From Plasmopara viticola (taxonomy: Eukaryota > Oomycota > Peronosporomycetes > Peronosporales > Peronosporaceae), in assembly GCA_001695595.3 (NCBI GenBank), contig MBPM02000028.1:766958-830957 (forward strand): 64,000 nt of DNA, in the 5' to 3' direction. Below the pieces are notes generated by a model. That model saw nothing but the letters and a program-made list of their open reading frames with translations, was not told the origin of the DNA and ran no database searches. A program made the translations under genes and the position numbers. This document shows positions 1-9,982 of this stretch, in pieces. Each line of letters opens with the position of its first letter. Position 1 is the first letter of the stretch.

Positions 1-1463
1 GGGTGAGCATCTTTGGCGTACAGACCAGCAAACTCTCCCATCACCATGGCACTGTTTGGGTCGTCACGAATCAAATAGCCAAACATTTTATCCATCGTCT
101 TTTCGACATTGTTGCGTAGCGTCTTATCGTCCAGCTCGACGTAATCTTCGCGCGCACCTTCTGCGTTTTGCGTACCGGATGCGTAGAGATACCATGCAGG
201 CATCACACCAGTATTGTAGTAGTGAGGTGCCCATATCAATTTGTTTTCAATGTCAAAAGAGATCGGATGATCGCTCACATCGGCCAAACCGGCACCCCAC
301 CAATCAAAGTACGTATCTTCAACCCCATTTAACGTAATCATCCCCTTGGAAGCGATTCCCTCCACAAATGCCATCCAATTAGGACACCCTTCCAGCATCC
401 TGTTGCCAATTAGTATAGCACCCTTCCGCCAATCGGGATCTTCCCCGCCCCACGTGCATTCGTGTGGCTCGTTTTTCAGATCCAATCCAAGAATATTCCA
501 GTACCTGTCCGTACACAAGTTTTTCGTCAAGGTATCGACAGCAGTCAAGAAATCGTCTTCGGTCACGCCCAAATCCTCGCTATACCACGCCCCACCAGAC
601 TTTTTCGGGTCGAGAGTATGAAGACTAATCATGACTGAAATATGACGGTAGCCAAGCGCTTCTACGACCGACTGGATGGTCGTCATGTACGTCGTGATGT
701 TCATCGCGCGATTGGTTTCGAGATTGATTAAAGATTTCTCGGGTGCAACATCACTGAGAATGTGCTTGATACACACTGGCAGACGGACGCTGTTGAACTT
801 GTTGCGAGCTAAGAACGCGGCAATCTCGTATACAGACGTGCCATTGTCCATGTTTTCCCAAAGGCCAAAAGGTAGCGCAAGACCCGTTTCCATCCCAAAC
901 CAATTGAGACCCTTAACACCCACAGGTACTTCAGTACCATTTTTTGAAACGGCAAAGATCTGTCCATTCTTGCTTTGATAATCGGGTAATTCGCAACCCA
1001 TATCTGGGTACTCTTTCGGATTCCCCACTTGTCCATCGTCCGAAATGAGCACATTATCATCTTCCAGTCCATCTTTAATCTTGCGACGATCTCGAGACGC
1101 GCTTTCATACCGTTCAGCATTAATGTTCGACTGATCTTGTACGTCAATGGCATTAATCGCAATGAGGGCCACGGCGGAAGCCACGATCCCCACCAACAGC
1201 AACAAACCAGGCCACGTGCGGATGCGGCCTTTGTAGTCGCCCATACGCTCGGGAGCTGCCCCTAGATCAGGTTCAATAGCCAAGAGTCGCATCTCAGTCT
1301 GGCGTTGCCCGCCTGGACCGTACGACGCGCTCTCACGCCCTCCTGACTCGGTCAGGCGGGACGTCTCCATCGCCTCTCGCGTGTATTCACTGTTGCGAAA
1401 GGTAGAGCCAGCACCGCTCATGGAGCCAACCATGGGACGGGTGATCTCAGCTGCCTCGGCCAT
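1..1463 (-). CDS. GH5 family membrane-anchored cellulase/beta-glucanase-like protein (3' end cut by window)
   Basis: The frame is open from an ATG at 1463 through the left edge: 487 full codons with no stop, so the C-terminus is missing. Residues 1-82 are polar and probably cytosolic. Residues about 84-106 (WPGLLLLVGIVASAVALIA) form one membrane segment, giving a type II anchor with the catalytic domain outside the cell. The rest matches glycoside hydrolase family 5 (Pfam Cellulase): GLNWFGME near 185-192, NSVRLPV near 224-230, the acid/base motif LKNEP with Glu332, and the nucleophile motif VMGEFAG with Glu477. Both catalytic acids are present. Known family role: hydrolysis of beta-1,3/1,4-glucans, in oomycetes plausibly remodelling of their own cellulose/glucan wall or attack on plant wall. 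Substrate cannot be told from sequence. No intron is needed. The next gene on the same strand ends 868 bp upstream. Confidence 0.9.
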   Translation of the reverse strand, partial: MAEAAEITRPMVGSMSGAGSTFRNSEYTREAMETSRLTESGGRESASYGPGGQRQTEMRLLAIEPDLGAAPERMGDYKGRIRTWPGLLLLVGIVASAVALIAINAIDVQDQSNINAERYESASRDRRKIKDGLEDDNVLISDDGQVGNPKEYPDMGCELPDYQSKNGQIFAVSKNGTEVPVGVKGLNWFGMETGLALPFGLWENMDNGTSVYEIAAFLARNKFNSVRLPVCIKHILSDVAPEKSLINLETNRAMNITTYMTTIQSVVEALGYRHISVMISLHTLDPKKSGGAWYSEDLGVTEDDFLTAVDTLTKNLCTDRYWNILGLDLKNEPHECTWGGEDPDWRKGAILIGNRMLEGCPNWMAFVEGIASKGMITLNGVEDTYFDWWGAGLADVSDHPISFDIENKLIWAPHYYNTGVMPAWYLYASGTQNAEGAREDYVELDDKTLRNNVEKTMDKMFGYLIRDDPNSAMVMGEFAGLYAKDAH

Positions 1464-2331
1464 CTTGGCGTAGGTTGGAGAATGAAGGAGAGGTAAAGTT
1501 GAAACGAAGGCGTGCGCAACAGAGCAGCGTAAGTAGTTTATGACTGCCGTTTCAATGCCCTAGCCGCATCCTCAGATATTCGGCATCCGTTTCTAGTAGC
1601 AAGACGCAAGCTGAACGGTTAAAAGATTTGTAACCCTATCTCGGATCATTCGATTACCCTGACATATATTTGAGATTCATAAAATCCAGCGTTACGCTAG
1701 CATATTCCTTTGAATTACAATCCGACTGGCAATAAAAAATAATGACTGTAGGACAAAACGCGGGCCCTTTGCAACAAAAAAGCGTTGACGTGCCGCAATG
1801 ATGGTGCACGCGGACTTCTTTTCTCGCATCAGCTAGGCGAAATTTGTTTGCCCCATTTCGTGTCCAAGAAATGCATGTATGTGTTTTGCATTTGAAATTG
1901 ACACATTGCATGAGATGACAACTGCTTGAGGAGACACCATTCACAACTAAAATCTCGATACCTTTGCCAAGAACACAAATAAATAAAGTCCAACCTCATA
2001 ATATGTCTAGCAGTCTTTAAAGACGAAGTGCCCTGTGAAACATGCATTGGGGCTACTGTAAAGCAAAGAAGACATCTCAATGTTTTACTAACGTAGGGAA
2101 CCGCAGTCAAGTGCTCTAGGTCGGTAATGTTATTACATCTACTTAATTATGCACCCCAATTTTATATGCTCCGTACTTCAAATAACAGAATTTTGCAAAT
2201 CTTCGCAGGTATTAAAATCATAATTGATTAATGACAGGTGCGTATATTCCCACAGTATCAAAATTGCATCCGTTATCTTTCCAGCATGAATCGAGCATTA
2301 AGCGTAACCGAAGCTTCAGCGTTACTTGGCG
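1464..2331. other. Intergenic, no gene seen
   Basis: This stretch lies between the start of the GH5 gene and the stop of the fusion gene, both on the minus strand. Short open frames near 1654-2110 have no recognisable domain and overlap each other, so I treat them as chance. The stretch should contain the 3' UTR of the fusion gene and the promoter of the GH5 gene, but I could not identify a convincing oomycete initiator or core promoter motif. Confidence 0.5.
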
Positions 2332-5300
2332 TTACTTGTGACACTCTTCATCCGTAGAATTGCTCGAAGACGACGCAGTGGATTCGTTCGAAGTGATTTT
2401 TCCATGTCTCTTCTGACCTTTATTCTTACTAGCCGGAGCACGGTGCTGCGCTTGCTTGGACTGTTCGATGCGTATGCGTACAGCTTTTAAACATGCGTAG
2501 CTCGCATCATCCATGAGAGGAAGCAGTGCGCGACGCAAACTATTATACATGTCAGGGTACAAACTCTCCTCCTGAGCAAGCATCTTCTTGACGCGATGCC
2601 GTTCTTTGGGCTCTTCGAAACACGCAGGACAATTTTCATTAATGACAGGAAGACGCGAATCGTAGGCAAACTTCTTGAGCTCAATCTCACGCACGTAAGC
2701 CAGCGGACGAAGAACTTGAACGTCCCGCTGGTCATTCCAGTACTTGGCTTTCATAGTCCGAAGTTGGCCATTGTGCATTGCTGACATGAAAAAACTTTCG
2801 GCCAAATCATCTAAATGCTGCGCTAGTACGAGCTTGTTAAAGCCAAAAGTACGGCAACAAGTATACAAAAGGCCGCGCTTCATGCGTGCACAAAAGCTGC
2901 ACAACGAGTCCCCATTCATCTCGCAAGTCGCACGCTCAATAATATTTTCAGACAAGTAATGATATTCCACACCCAGTGTACGCATATATTCTTTCAGTGG
3001 GCTTGGATCAAAAGAAGGCGTTTGGGGATCTACAGTGGCGCATGCTAGCTCAAAGCGAATGGGAGCGCGTTTCTGAAAGCCTAGAAGTACGTGCAATAAA
3101 CTCAGCGAATCTTTGCCTCCTGATACTCCAAGTAACAGACGATCGCCAGCTTGAATCATATCCCATTGCATCATGGCTTGGCCCACTAAACGCAGCAACT
3201 TTTTTGGCGGAGTAGGAAAAAGTTGGGTGGTACTTGTCTTTTCAGTCATGGCTACTACTGTCTCTCGCACGAGAGTTGCTGTTGACTTGGTCGATAATAC
3301 GTCAGTACGACCAGGAGTGCGATGTCCAGGACTGCAGTTTTCTGTGTAGCTATTCGTGGAACGTAGAGGATATTTGCCTCCAGTCTCACGTTCATTCGTA
3401 CATGTGACAATCTTTTCATGATTATTAGACGTAGCTGGGATGGGTGGAACGGGACAGCAAGGCGAGAGACCACAGACAGACCTAGTTGTCGTCCACTGAT
3501 CCTTTAGCTCTCTTGTGAGATAACGCGCAGGATGGTATGGTCCGCGTATCACATCAGTCACGACAGGCTCGTCCTTAGAATTCAACGCTTCAACTGCTTC
3601 GGCTGGGTACACGAACCATCTTAGCGCCTCATCATCTGCCTCCTCGAGCATCTGCGCAGCAGACGCTGCCACAACCTGAAAAGGGCTAGTTTTCGACGTT
3701 AATTCGGCTGCAAGTCGATGTGCTTCAGCCAAATTTGCCTTTCGGTGAGCAGCTAAAGTCTCTTGATCGTCTAAAAGACTCAAAGATCGCGTCTTGTTCT
3801 CGAGCGCCGTCGCAAAGTGAGTAAGCCACTTTCGTTCCGTAAACTTAGTAAAGCGACTCCAGTGTTTCCATACGCCACTTTTATGGTTAAATTTGTACTG
3901 AGGAAGGAACTTCCAGCCATCTGTAGCCACAAAATCAACTGCAGCCAGCACATAGTCACGTTCTGCCGTGCTCATAAAATACGGAAAACTCATCCGCGTA
4001 AACCCTGGACGTAGCATTTCCTTTTTGTTAATCAGCGCCTTTTCAAGTGCAAGAACATCGCGACGTGTTAGCCCTAGCAGTCGAGTAGCGTATGGACCTG
4101 CACATTGACAGCCGCCGCGCGTTTGAATCCCAAACAAGTCGTTCAGTAATGCACATACAAAATTGTAGTGCAAAAAGCGGTCTCGAAAGCGCACAAGAAA
4201 CGAAAACACGGGAAGCTGTTCCACGTGATCGTCTTGGCGTCCTAAAAGCACGATTTTATTGTTTTGCTGCAGCCTTTTTCGAACTTGCAGCACATTGCGC
4301 CGTTCTATCGTCGTTATCGTTCGTGTACCCACGCGCTGTTTCAACTCAAAGGCAAGTCCTAGACGAATGCTTCCTAGAATATCGGGAGTACCTCCTTCTT
4401 CTCGCTCGGCACGATTTGACAGGTACCGATGATCGGTTTCAGTGACAAAGAAAACCGTCCCACCACCTGAAAGTGTCGGGACTGCATTCGTAAGCAGCCG
4501 CTTCTTGACAATCAATACACCAGGCGATCCAGGGCCACCAATGAACTTGTGTCCTGAGATAAAGACAGCGTCTTTGTACACGAGAGGACGGCGCTTTTCG
4601 TCCGTCACGATGGGATTCATATCAATGGGAATGTATGGCGCACACGTGGCGTAATCCCAACACGCTAGCGCGCCATATTGATGCAAAAGCGCCGACACAG
4701 TGTCTACATCCGTGAGTACGCCTGTCAAGTTGGATGCGGCCGAGAAAGCACCGACTTTTAGTGGACGCGCGGCGTAGAGCTGCAGTTGCGCCTCCAGCAT
4801 CAAGAGATCCACCTGTCCATCGTCATTTTCCGGTATTGTTATTACGTCAGCAGCACTCTCGCGCCACGGGAGCAGATTTGAGTGATGCTCAAACGGACCA
4901 ACGAAAACGACGGGACGCTGTTCTGGTACGGCCTTGACGCTATGTTGCTGGAGTCCTAGCGCTTGCACGAACTTGTTAATAGCGCTCGTGCTTCCTTGAC
5001 CCGTAAAAAGCACGCAGTCCTCGGCACCGCGACCTGTAACCTTGGCATTCACGGCTTGGGCCACAATCTGGCGCGCTTCGTGGCGGAAACACGTGGTTTG
5101 GAGCCCTGTGATGGATGTCGTCGTATGTGTGTTACCGTACAACGGCAAAACTTCTTGATTAAGATAGTCTTCTATACATTGTAAAGACTTGCCACTGGCC
5201 GTAAAGTCTGCGTAACAGAGCGCGCGAGATCCAAACGGCGACTCGAACAAGGTGCGGCGGCCAACGACATTGTGCGTGATGAAATCCACGGCCTTTTGTG

Positions 5301-5451
5301 TGGCAGTGGACAAAGGCTCATCGGATGAACAGTCAAGAGGAGGCTTCTTTTGAATCTGGGCTGTCAAATCCTCTTCTAGCTCTTCACAGAAGAAGCGCGA
5401 GGTGTCAAGCATCTTGGTTGGAGCGGAAACCGAGGTGGATGAGTGCAACAT
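2332..5451 (-). CDS. Fusion protein: class V PLP aminotransferase (cysteine-desulfurase-like) + TtcA-type PP-loop tRNA thiolase
   Basis: One uninterrupted frame of 1039 aa. Residues about 50-510 form a class V aminotransferase fold (Pfam Aminotran_5): ADFTASG near 81-87, a glycine-rich GQGSTSAIN near 151-159, DYATCAPY near 266-273, the PLP-lysine motif ISGHKF with Lys302, and RGGCQCAG with Cys448/Cys450 where desulfurases carry the persulfide cysteine. Residues 510-740 are a less conserved linker. Residues about 750-990 are a PP-loop ATPase: SGGKDS at 777-782, the CSFC pair Cys851/Cys854 and the CPAC pair Cys941/Cys944, the spacing used by TtcA enzymes to bind an Fe-S cluster. TtcA makes 2-thiocytidine in tRNA; CTU1/Ncs6 is the related eukaryotic thiolase. 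Inference: the first half supplies activated sulfur to the second. The tail (1000-1039) is basic then Ser-rich. A Met at 735 could be an internal start, but the open linker argues for a true fusion. Confidence 0.88.
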   Translation of the reverse strand: MLHSSTSVSAPTKMLDTSRFFCEELEEDLTAQIQKKPPLDCSSDEPLSTATQKAVDFITHNVVGRRTLFESPFGSRALCYADFTASGKSLQCIEDYLNQEVLPLYGNTHTTTSITGLQTTCFRHEARQIVAQAVNAKVTGRGAEDCVLFTGQGSTSAINKFVQALGLQQHSVKAVPEQRPVVFVGPFEHHSNLLPWRESAADVITIPENDDGQVDLLMLEAQLQLYAARPLKVGAFSAASNLTGVLTDVDTVSALLHQYGALACWDYATCAPYIPIDMNPIVTDEKRRPLVYKDAVFISGHKFIGGPGSPGVLIVKKRLLTNAVPTLSGGGTVFFVTETDHRYLSNRAEREEGGTPDILGSIRLGLAFELKQRVGTRTITTIERRNVLQVRKRLQQNNKIVLLGRQDDHVEQLPVFSFLVRFRDRFLHYNFVCALLNDLFGIQTRGGCQCAGPYATRLLGLTRRDVLALEKALINKKEMLRPGFTRMSFPYFMSTAERDYVLAAVDFVATDGWKFLPQYKFNHKSGVWKHWSRFTKFTERKWLTHFATALENKTRSLSLLDDQETLAAHRKANLAEAHRLAAELTSKTSPFQVVAASAAQMLEEADDEALRWFVYPAEAVEALNSKDEPVVTDVIRGPYHPARYLTRELKDQWTTTRSVCGLSPCCPVPPIPATSNNHEKIVTCTNERETGGKYPLRSTNSYTENCSPGHRTPGRTDVLSTKSTATLVRETVVAMTEKTSTTQLFPTPPKKLLRLVGQAMMQWDMIQAGDRLLLGVSGGKDSLSLLHVLLGFQKRAPIRFELACATVDPQTPSFDPSPLKEYMRTLGVEYHYLSENIIERATCEMNGDSLCSFCARMKRGLLYTCCRTFGFNKLVLAQHLDDLAESFFMSAMHNGQLRTMKAKYWNDQRDVQVLRPLAYVREIELKKFAYDSRLPVINENCPACFEEPKERHRVKKMLAQEESLYPDMYNSLRRALLPLMDDASYACLKAVRIRIEQSKQAQHRAPASKNKGQKRHGKITSNESTASSSSNSTDEECHK

Positions 5452-6475
5452 TTACTAAAAATTAAAGCGGAAATTCATCATGTCACAAATTTGTAGGGTT
5501 TTTAGCACATTTTGCGGGAGCTTGGTCACAATGGCCGAATATTGTAGTGTTGGCTGTGATGCAGAAAGAAATGATGTTTAATACGACACCACATTTTTTT
5601 GCGTGCGCTGTTGCCATCTTTCCCTACACTGTTAAGATGTTCTTGGTTCTGAATGAATGCTCAAACAACTATGTGTGAAAGTAACCTAGATTGAGATATC
5701 CATGCGAAATGTCTTCTCGAAAAGTCCATTTCCATTCCCCACAATATTAAAAGACAGCCTATGTTTTTCAAAGATACAAGCTGCATAGCGCTGAAAATAT
5801 AGCTTCCCCACTGCAGACCGTAAATGGCGTACATCCATAATCTTCACCGCAGGCGAAGATGCCAAAGTCAATCTCAATAACGATCACAATTGCAGCTTTG
5901 TGTGTGACCACACACGGTATTTCTTTTCAAAGACGTAAGCGGGTAAACTATTTAAAATACATGATGCTTCGAATAGCGGTAAATAAGGCCAAATGCGAAT
6001 GCGTTTGTTTGGCTTCGCTACATAATGATGGCCTCACATGTACAACTAGGAAGCTTGAGTTCAAATCTTTGGCCTTCGGTCTATTCTCGGAAGGACCCTA
6101 TATATCCAAAACTATTTTTGTTACGCAAGTGATGACCAAAAACCCACTATCAGATTTCTGCTAGATAGGGGAGTCAGACACGAGATTTGTTTCGTGCCGG
6201 ATATAAAGTAGTGTGCCAGTAGGCAATAGCCACTATCACAAGAGTAATGCGAGCACACAGATGTTTTTTTCCAACGAGATGAAAATTGGCATGTCTGGAT
6301 GTTGACTTGCTGCACTCAGAAAATGCAGCAATAAGTCCCAAAAAGGGAGCGTTGCATAACAACATGTCCGAATAACTTTGTGTCATGACTAGATACGAAC
6401 GAAAGAATCAGACATACCCTTCACGGCGGCGAATACGCTTAGAGGCATCCTACGTAAGTTTTCAGTGATGTCAAA
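5452..6475. other. Intergenic, no supportable gene
   Basis: This is the left part of a 6-kb stretch without recognisable genes. The only slightly notable frame is 5859-6164 (+, 101 aa): its first 20 residues (MPKSISITITIAALCVTTHG) look like a signal peptide, but the rest shows no domain, repeat or cysteine pattern, and splicing or expression cannot be judged. I do not call it a gene. The first few hundred bases should hold the promoter of the fusion gene. Confidence 0.4.
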
Positions 6476-6569
6476 GGGTCATGAACGACCCGGCGATTAA
6501 TCTTACAGCTATTTGAATAAATGGGTCATGAAATACCCGGCGATTAATTTTACAGCTATTTAAATCGTC
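6476..6569. repeat. Two-copy 47-bp direct repeat
   Basis: Two adjacent copies begin GGGTCATGAA at 6476 and 6523. Both then read a short variable stretch, CCCGGCGATTAAT, and TTACAGCTATTT. They differ at a handful of positions. The second copy runs directly into the inverted satellite patch that follows, so it may mark the junction of that insertion. Confidence 0.75.
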
Positions 6570-6985
6570 ATGGAAGTATCTGAGGCTGTACAGCGTCTCA
6601 GCGCCTCCATAGAGTGTTTGAACACTTCAATGTGGCTCGATGCGTCCGTATTTGTCTAGATTGATAGACAAGACGCATCCGTGACCGTACATCAACTCAG
6701 CACCTTCAAAGAGTGATAAAACGTTTGGTTTTGGCTCTGGTGCGTCTTTTCATGTCTAAATAGATAGAAAAGACATATCGGTGGTTGTACATCGTCTCAG
6801 CGCTACAAAAAATGATCATACTTTTCGATGTGGCTCGATTGCGTCCGTGTTTGTCTAGATTTATAGACAGGACAAATCTGTGGCCGTACAGCAACTCAAC
6901 GCTTCTAAAGAATGACCAAACGTTTGATTTCGGCTCAATTGCGTCTTTTCGTCAAGTATACGTTGTCGATATATTCGCCCATAGC
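6570..6985 (-). repeat. Isolated, inverted patch of the ~100-bp satellite (about 4 diverged units)
   Basis: Four units spaced about 100 bp carry the palindromic core of the right-hand satellite, but in reverse orientation. Cores lie near 6640-6680 (GTCTAGATTGATAGAC), 6745-6785, 6841-6885 and 6944. Reverse-complemented, the first reads TCTATCAATCTAGACAAA followed by CGGACGCA and GAGCCACATTGAAGTG, matching diverged array units near 37391-37450 almost base for base. The patch resembles the old edge monomers rather than the homogenised ones, so it split off before homogenisation or derives from an older array. Confidence 0.8.
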
Positions 6986-7068
6986 CGCTCTAAAAAGGAT
7001 GATTGGCTCCGATAGTCCATTTTGGTCAAATTGCTTAGTGTCCGATCCATCTGGCTGTTATCCAACAT

Positions 7069-7110
7069 CACCTTTGCAGCATCGTCACTGCTGCAAAGGT
7101 GCAGCAGTGA
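7069..7110. repeat. Two overlapping perfect hairpins
   Basis: CACCTTTGCAGC (7069-7080) pairs perfectly with GCTGCAAAGGTG (7090-7101) across a 9-nt loop. A second, mutually exclusive hairpin pairs TCACTGCTG (7085-7093) with CAGCAGTGA (7102-7110). The two structures share bases, so only one could form at a time. No gene is adjacent; it may be a transposon-end remnant. Confidence 0.6.
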
Positions 7111-7470
7111 GGATAGAAGTCCTCAAATGCTTTGTAACGAGCCATATGTAAAGCACAGATCTCGGGAAAATTTAGGGCATCTCGACTTGGCCTAAGCCAC
7201 GCTTCCAAAAGCGAGGTCTATTATCTGCATCAATGTTTTGCGGGTCTAGGAAAGCCCCTATTCGGTTTATCGTGAACGGTATTAGAAGAGTCAGCACCAG
7301 GATGTTTGTGTTCGCATAAAAAAAGCCTTCATTAGTCCCCTATTTTTGCTTTGTTGAAGAGACAAAGCCCGTTATATGTTTTAGTCTATGCATGTTACTG
7401 CGACGCATTGAAGACTTCATGAGCAAGTGTTCACGCTCCAGCCCATGTCTAAGCAAATGGCTACGGCATA

Positions 7471-7560
7471 AGGCCAATAAATAATGTCATCAGTTCCCGC
7501 CATATCCCATAGGCCAATAGATAATGTCGTCAGTCGGGCTTAAAGCCAGCCATATCACAT
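7471..7560. repeat. Short tandem duplication (40/50 bp)
   Basis: AGGCCAATAAATAATGTCAT at 7471 and AGGCCAATAGATAATGTCGT at 7511 begin two adjacent copies, both ending CCATATC-CAT. The second copy carries about 10 extra bases around GGCTTAAAG. No coding context. Confidence 0.7.
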
Positions 7561-9860
7561 ATGATATAAGTGCTGTGTCTTGCCACCGTTGCCCAGTGGC
7601 CCGCGTGCCACTCAAAAAAGCAGTAATTGGGCTGCGCCCTTTCGGACTTGGCCCCAAGTTACGTCACCTATGAGATGCGGCGAGTTTGTGTCTCATGAAC
7701 ACCGCTCAGTGATTTAAGTACCACTTTACGTGCGGTGGAAGGGCCTCGTTCATACTGCCACCATATTGTCGCCTTCAGTTAGCATATGTAGCTTCCTACG
7801 AGCATTGCTCATTGTTTTGTGTACGACTAGATCTTAGCCAGCTGGATCCACCATATATCGTTCATTCACTGATAACAAAGCAGCTGTGATCGCTGTCGAG
7901 GGATCACCATTCGACTTTGGTATGTTCGCCACCGATAAGATTTGTATTAAATGCTTCAAAGTGACATCCAATTTATATGCCCAACAAATGCACGTATCGA
8001 TAGAGCTATCAGCATCGCTAATGTGAAATAACTTATACTTCAAAGCGCATTGGCGAGAACATCGAGTTTGCCAGGCTTGTATTCTCCACAAAAGTTATAA
8101 TTCGCAAAGTGTGACGTTTGTTTACGACAAGTGAAGTCTATGCATCACCTTTCTTAAAAATACATGGTTTGAAAAGACTACAAAGATCTAAGAATCCAGA
8201 AGATGCATTCGAAATCTATTGAGTGCGTATTCCACGGCAAGGATCACTTGTACTTTTTTAAGCAAGTTTGTTTGGCAGCCCTAAGCTGCCTAGATTGATA
8301 CAAAATAACACGCTTACCTCATTGTAAAAGAATAACGTGCAATTGATGGCATCGTCAGAATGTCACAAACAGCGCATGACCACTTTTTTTTCGGCTAAAC
8401 GGAAATTTTAGTCTTCTGAGAGTCTTTCTTGATGGCATCTAAAGCATTCTAAGTATGGCTTAACTTAAGCCATTTGATGTAAATTGTCACGAAACCGTGC
8501 AAGATTCGCGAAGTTAGCTATCGTTGTCCAGACTGCTGGCTTGTCCTGAGTCACATCTTCAAATCTTTGCAACGCAAAGTAGGCCAAGCCAAGACGAAGT
8601 TTATTATCTTGGGACGTACTCGAGCCGATGGCTGCCTACAATCAGCTGGAAACTTTAATCTCCATTGCCGCAACGACACTTTCCAATGTTGGCCTTCATT
8701 TTTTCTTAAAGCTTGCCTTTGAGGGCATAAATACATCTTCGGAGCCGACTAAATTCTGGCAAAGCGGCTATCGACTATTACATCGTAGATATTTGTTCTG
8801 GTGAAAGCTCGCAATCGTAGAAGTATTTGATGAATCTTGTAACATCACTTCCAACTTCTATAAAATACTAAAAGGTGTACCTTTCGGCGTAAAGTATACC
8901 TCATTTGGATTCATATGTAGGTCAAGTGCACTGTGCAACGTTCACTCGTCATGTTTATAAGTAGCACGCTCTGAATGCATGTACCGATACTGCTTCGATT
9001 ATTTTATCTTGAGCATTAAGTAGTCGCCACTTTCTGCTTAGTTGAAGACGAGTGCGGAAACATTTACTCCGCACGTATTTCTCTGTCATGTCAGCGAAAA
9101 TTCTCCAGCAAGCTCACACTGCTACCGCGTCAGTGGTCACTACCCTACTTAAGGGTATCATACCTCTATCTTGTGAGTATTGTAAAGGTAGTTCAGGATT
9201 TCACACCTAAGTGTTCCTTCAGCAAAATATATATCGAGATATTGAGCCAAGACGAAACGTGCGCTATCTATAGAAGAGATCCAAGACATTTTCGTTGACA
9301 CAAAGGATGTATTTATATCCTGGAGAGAGAACTTCTCCAAAAATCATCTCCTTTGAAATAATCCCAGCTTTATTCGGCAAAAAAAACATAGCTTGAAGCT
9401 TTTAAGGTTTAATTGCGCTGATAAACTAGCAGTGTCTTTAGAGAAAGTTCACCTGCTGTGACAAAACGACCACTTAATCTGTACATTAATTCTGTAAAAT
9501 AAGGTATCTTTGTCGATTATGAGATCATGAGTGACTGACACATAGACTTCGTTTCGAAGCCCCATTTTCTTAAGTGAATCTACGCTACCACTCTGAATGG
9601 TTATTCGCTACCCATTCATGTTTTAATGTGGAGCTGTAATGCCGACATTTTAATCATCAAGAACGTTGAAAGATGCGTAAGTAATTACGCAAAGCGTTTT
9701 CGGCAGCCGGTGCAGGTAGTCAATCTTTTATATGGGCTTTTCAGACGTTGTTAAGGCTGCTTCAACGGAGATATCAGTATCAATTATGCTTTTCCTTTTT
9801 TCAGGCGTATACTAGGCAAAGCTTTCTTTTGAAGGGGACATACAATACGGGTGGGGGCAT
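7561..9860. other. Gene-free stretch, nothing recognisable
   Basis: Only short scattered open frames (for example minus 7834-8091, 8551-8736, 9158-9340). None shows a domain, signal peptide or catalytic motif that I recognise, and none links to a neighbour by plausible splice sites. Decayed mobile DNA is likely but I could not identify a family. Confidence 0.4.
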
Positions 9861-9982
9861 GACTAGCCAAAGCCCTGTTGCGCGGGTTTGGGAGGCCGGC
9901 TTTTATGGCCTTGCCCCGACTAATAATCCGAGACTTGTTCTTTTCTAGCTATGGCGTGACTAGGATCAATCTATACTTGTCC
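9861..9982 (+). repeat. Dispersed repeat, copy 1 (plus orientation)
   Basis: The sequence starting GACTAGCCAAAGCCCTGTTG continues with a near-identical GCGCGGGTTTGG block and TTTATGGCCTTGC, then weaker similarity to about 9982. It matches the reverse complement of 22229-22347 over about 120 bp. No coding potential is evident. The shared length and opposite orientation point to two copies of one transposable element, probably non-autonomous or a terminal fragment. Confidence 0.65.

Noticed and set aside
809..1162. 117-aa and other frames overlapping the GH5 gene on both strands
   Set aside because: They are shadows of the GH5 frame, which has catalytic motifs and is open to the window edge.
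3255..3473. Two separate genes instead of one fusion at 2332-5451
   Set aside because: The linker between the two domains is fully open over about 230 codons in the same frame, and no stop or obligatory intron separates them. An internal start at Met735 remains possible but is not required.
5859..6164. 101-aa frame with a signal-peptide-like start
   Set aside because: Beyond the first 20 residues there is nothing gene-like; no domain, cysteine pattern or effector motif. Kept only as a remark in the region entry.
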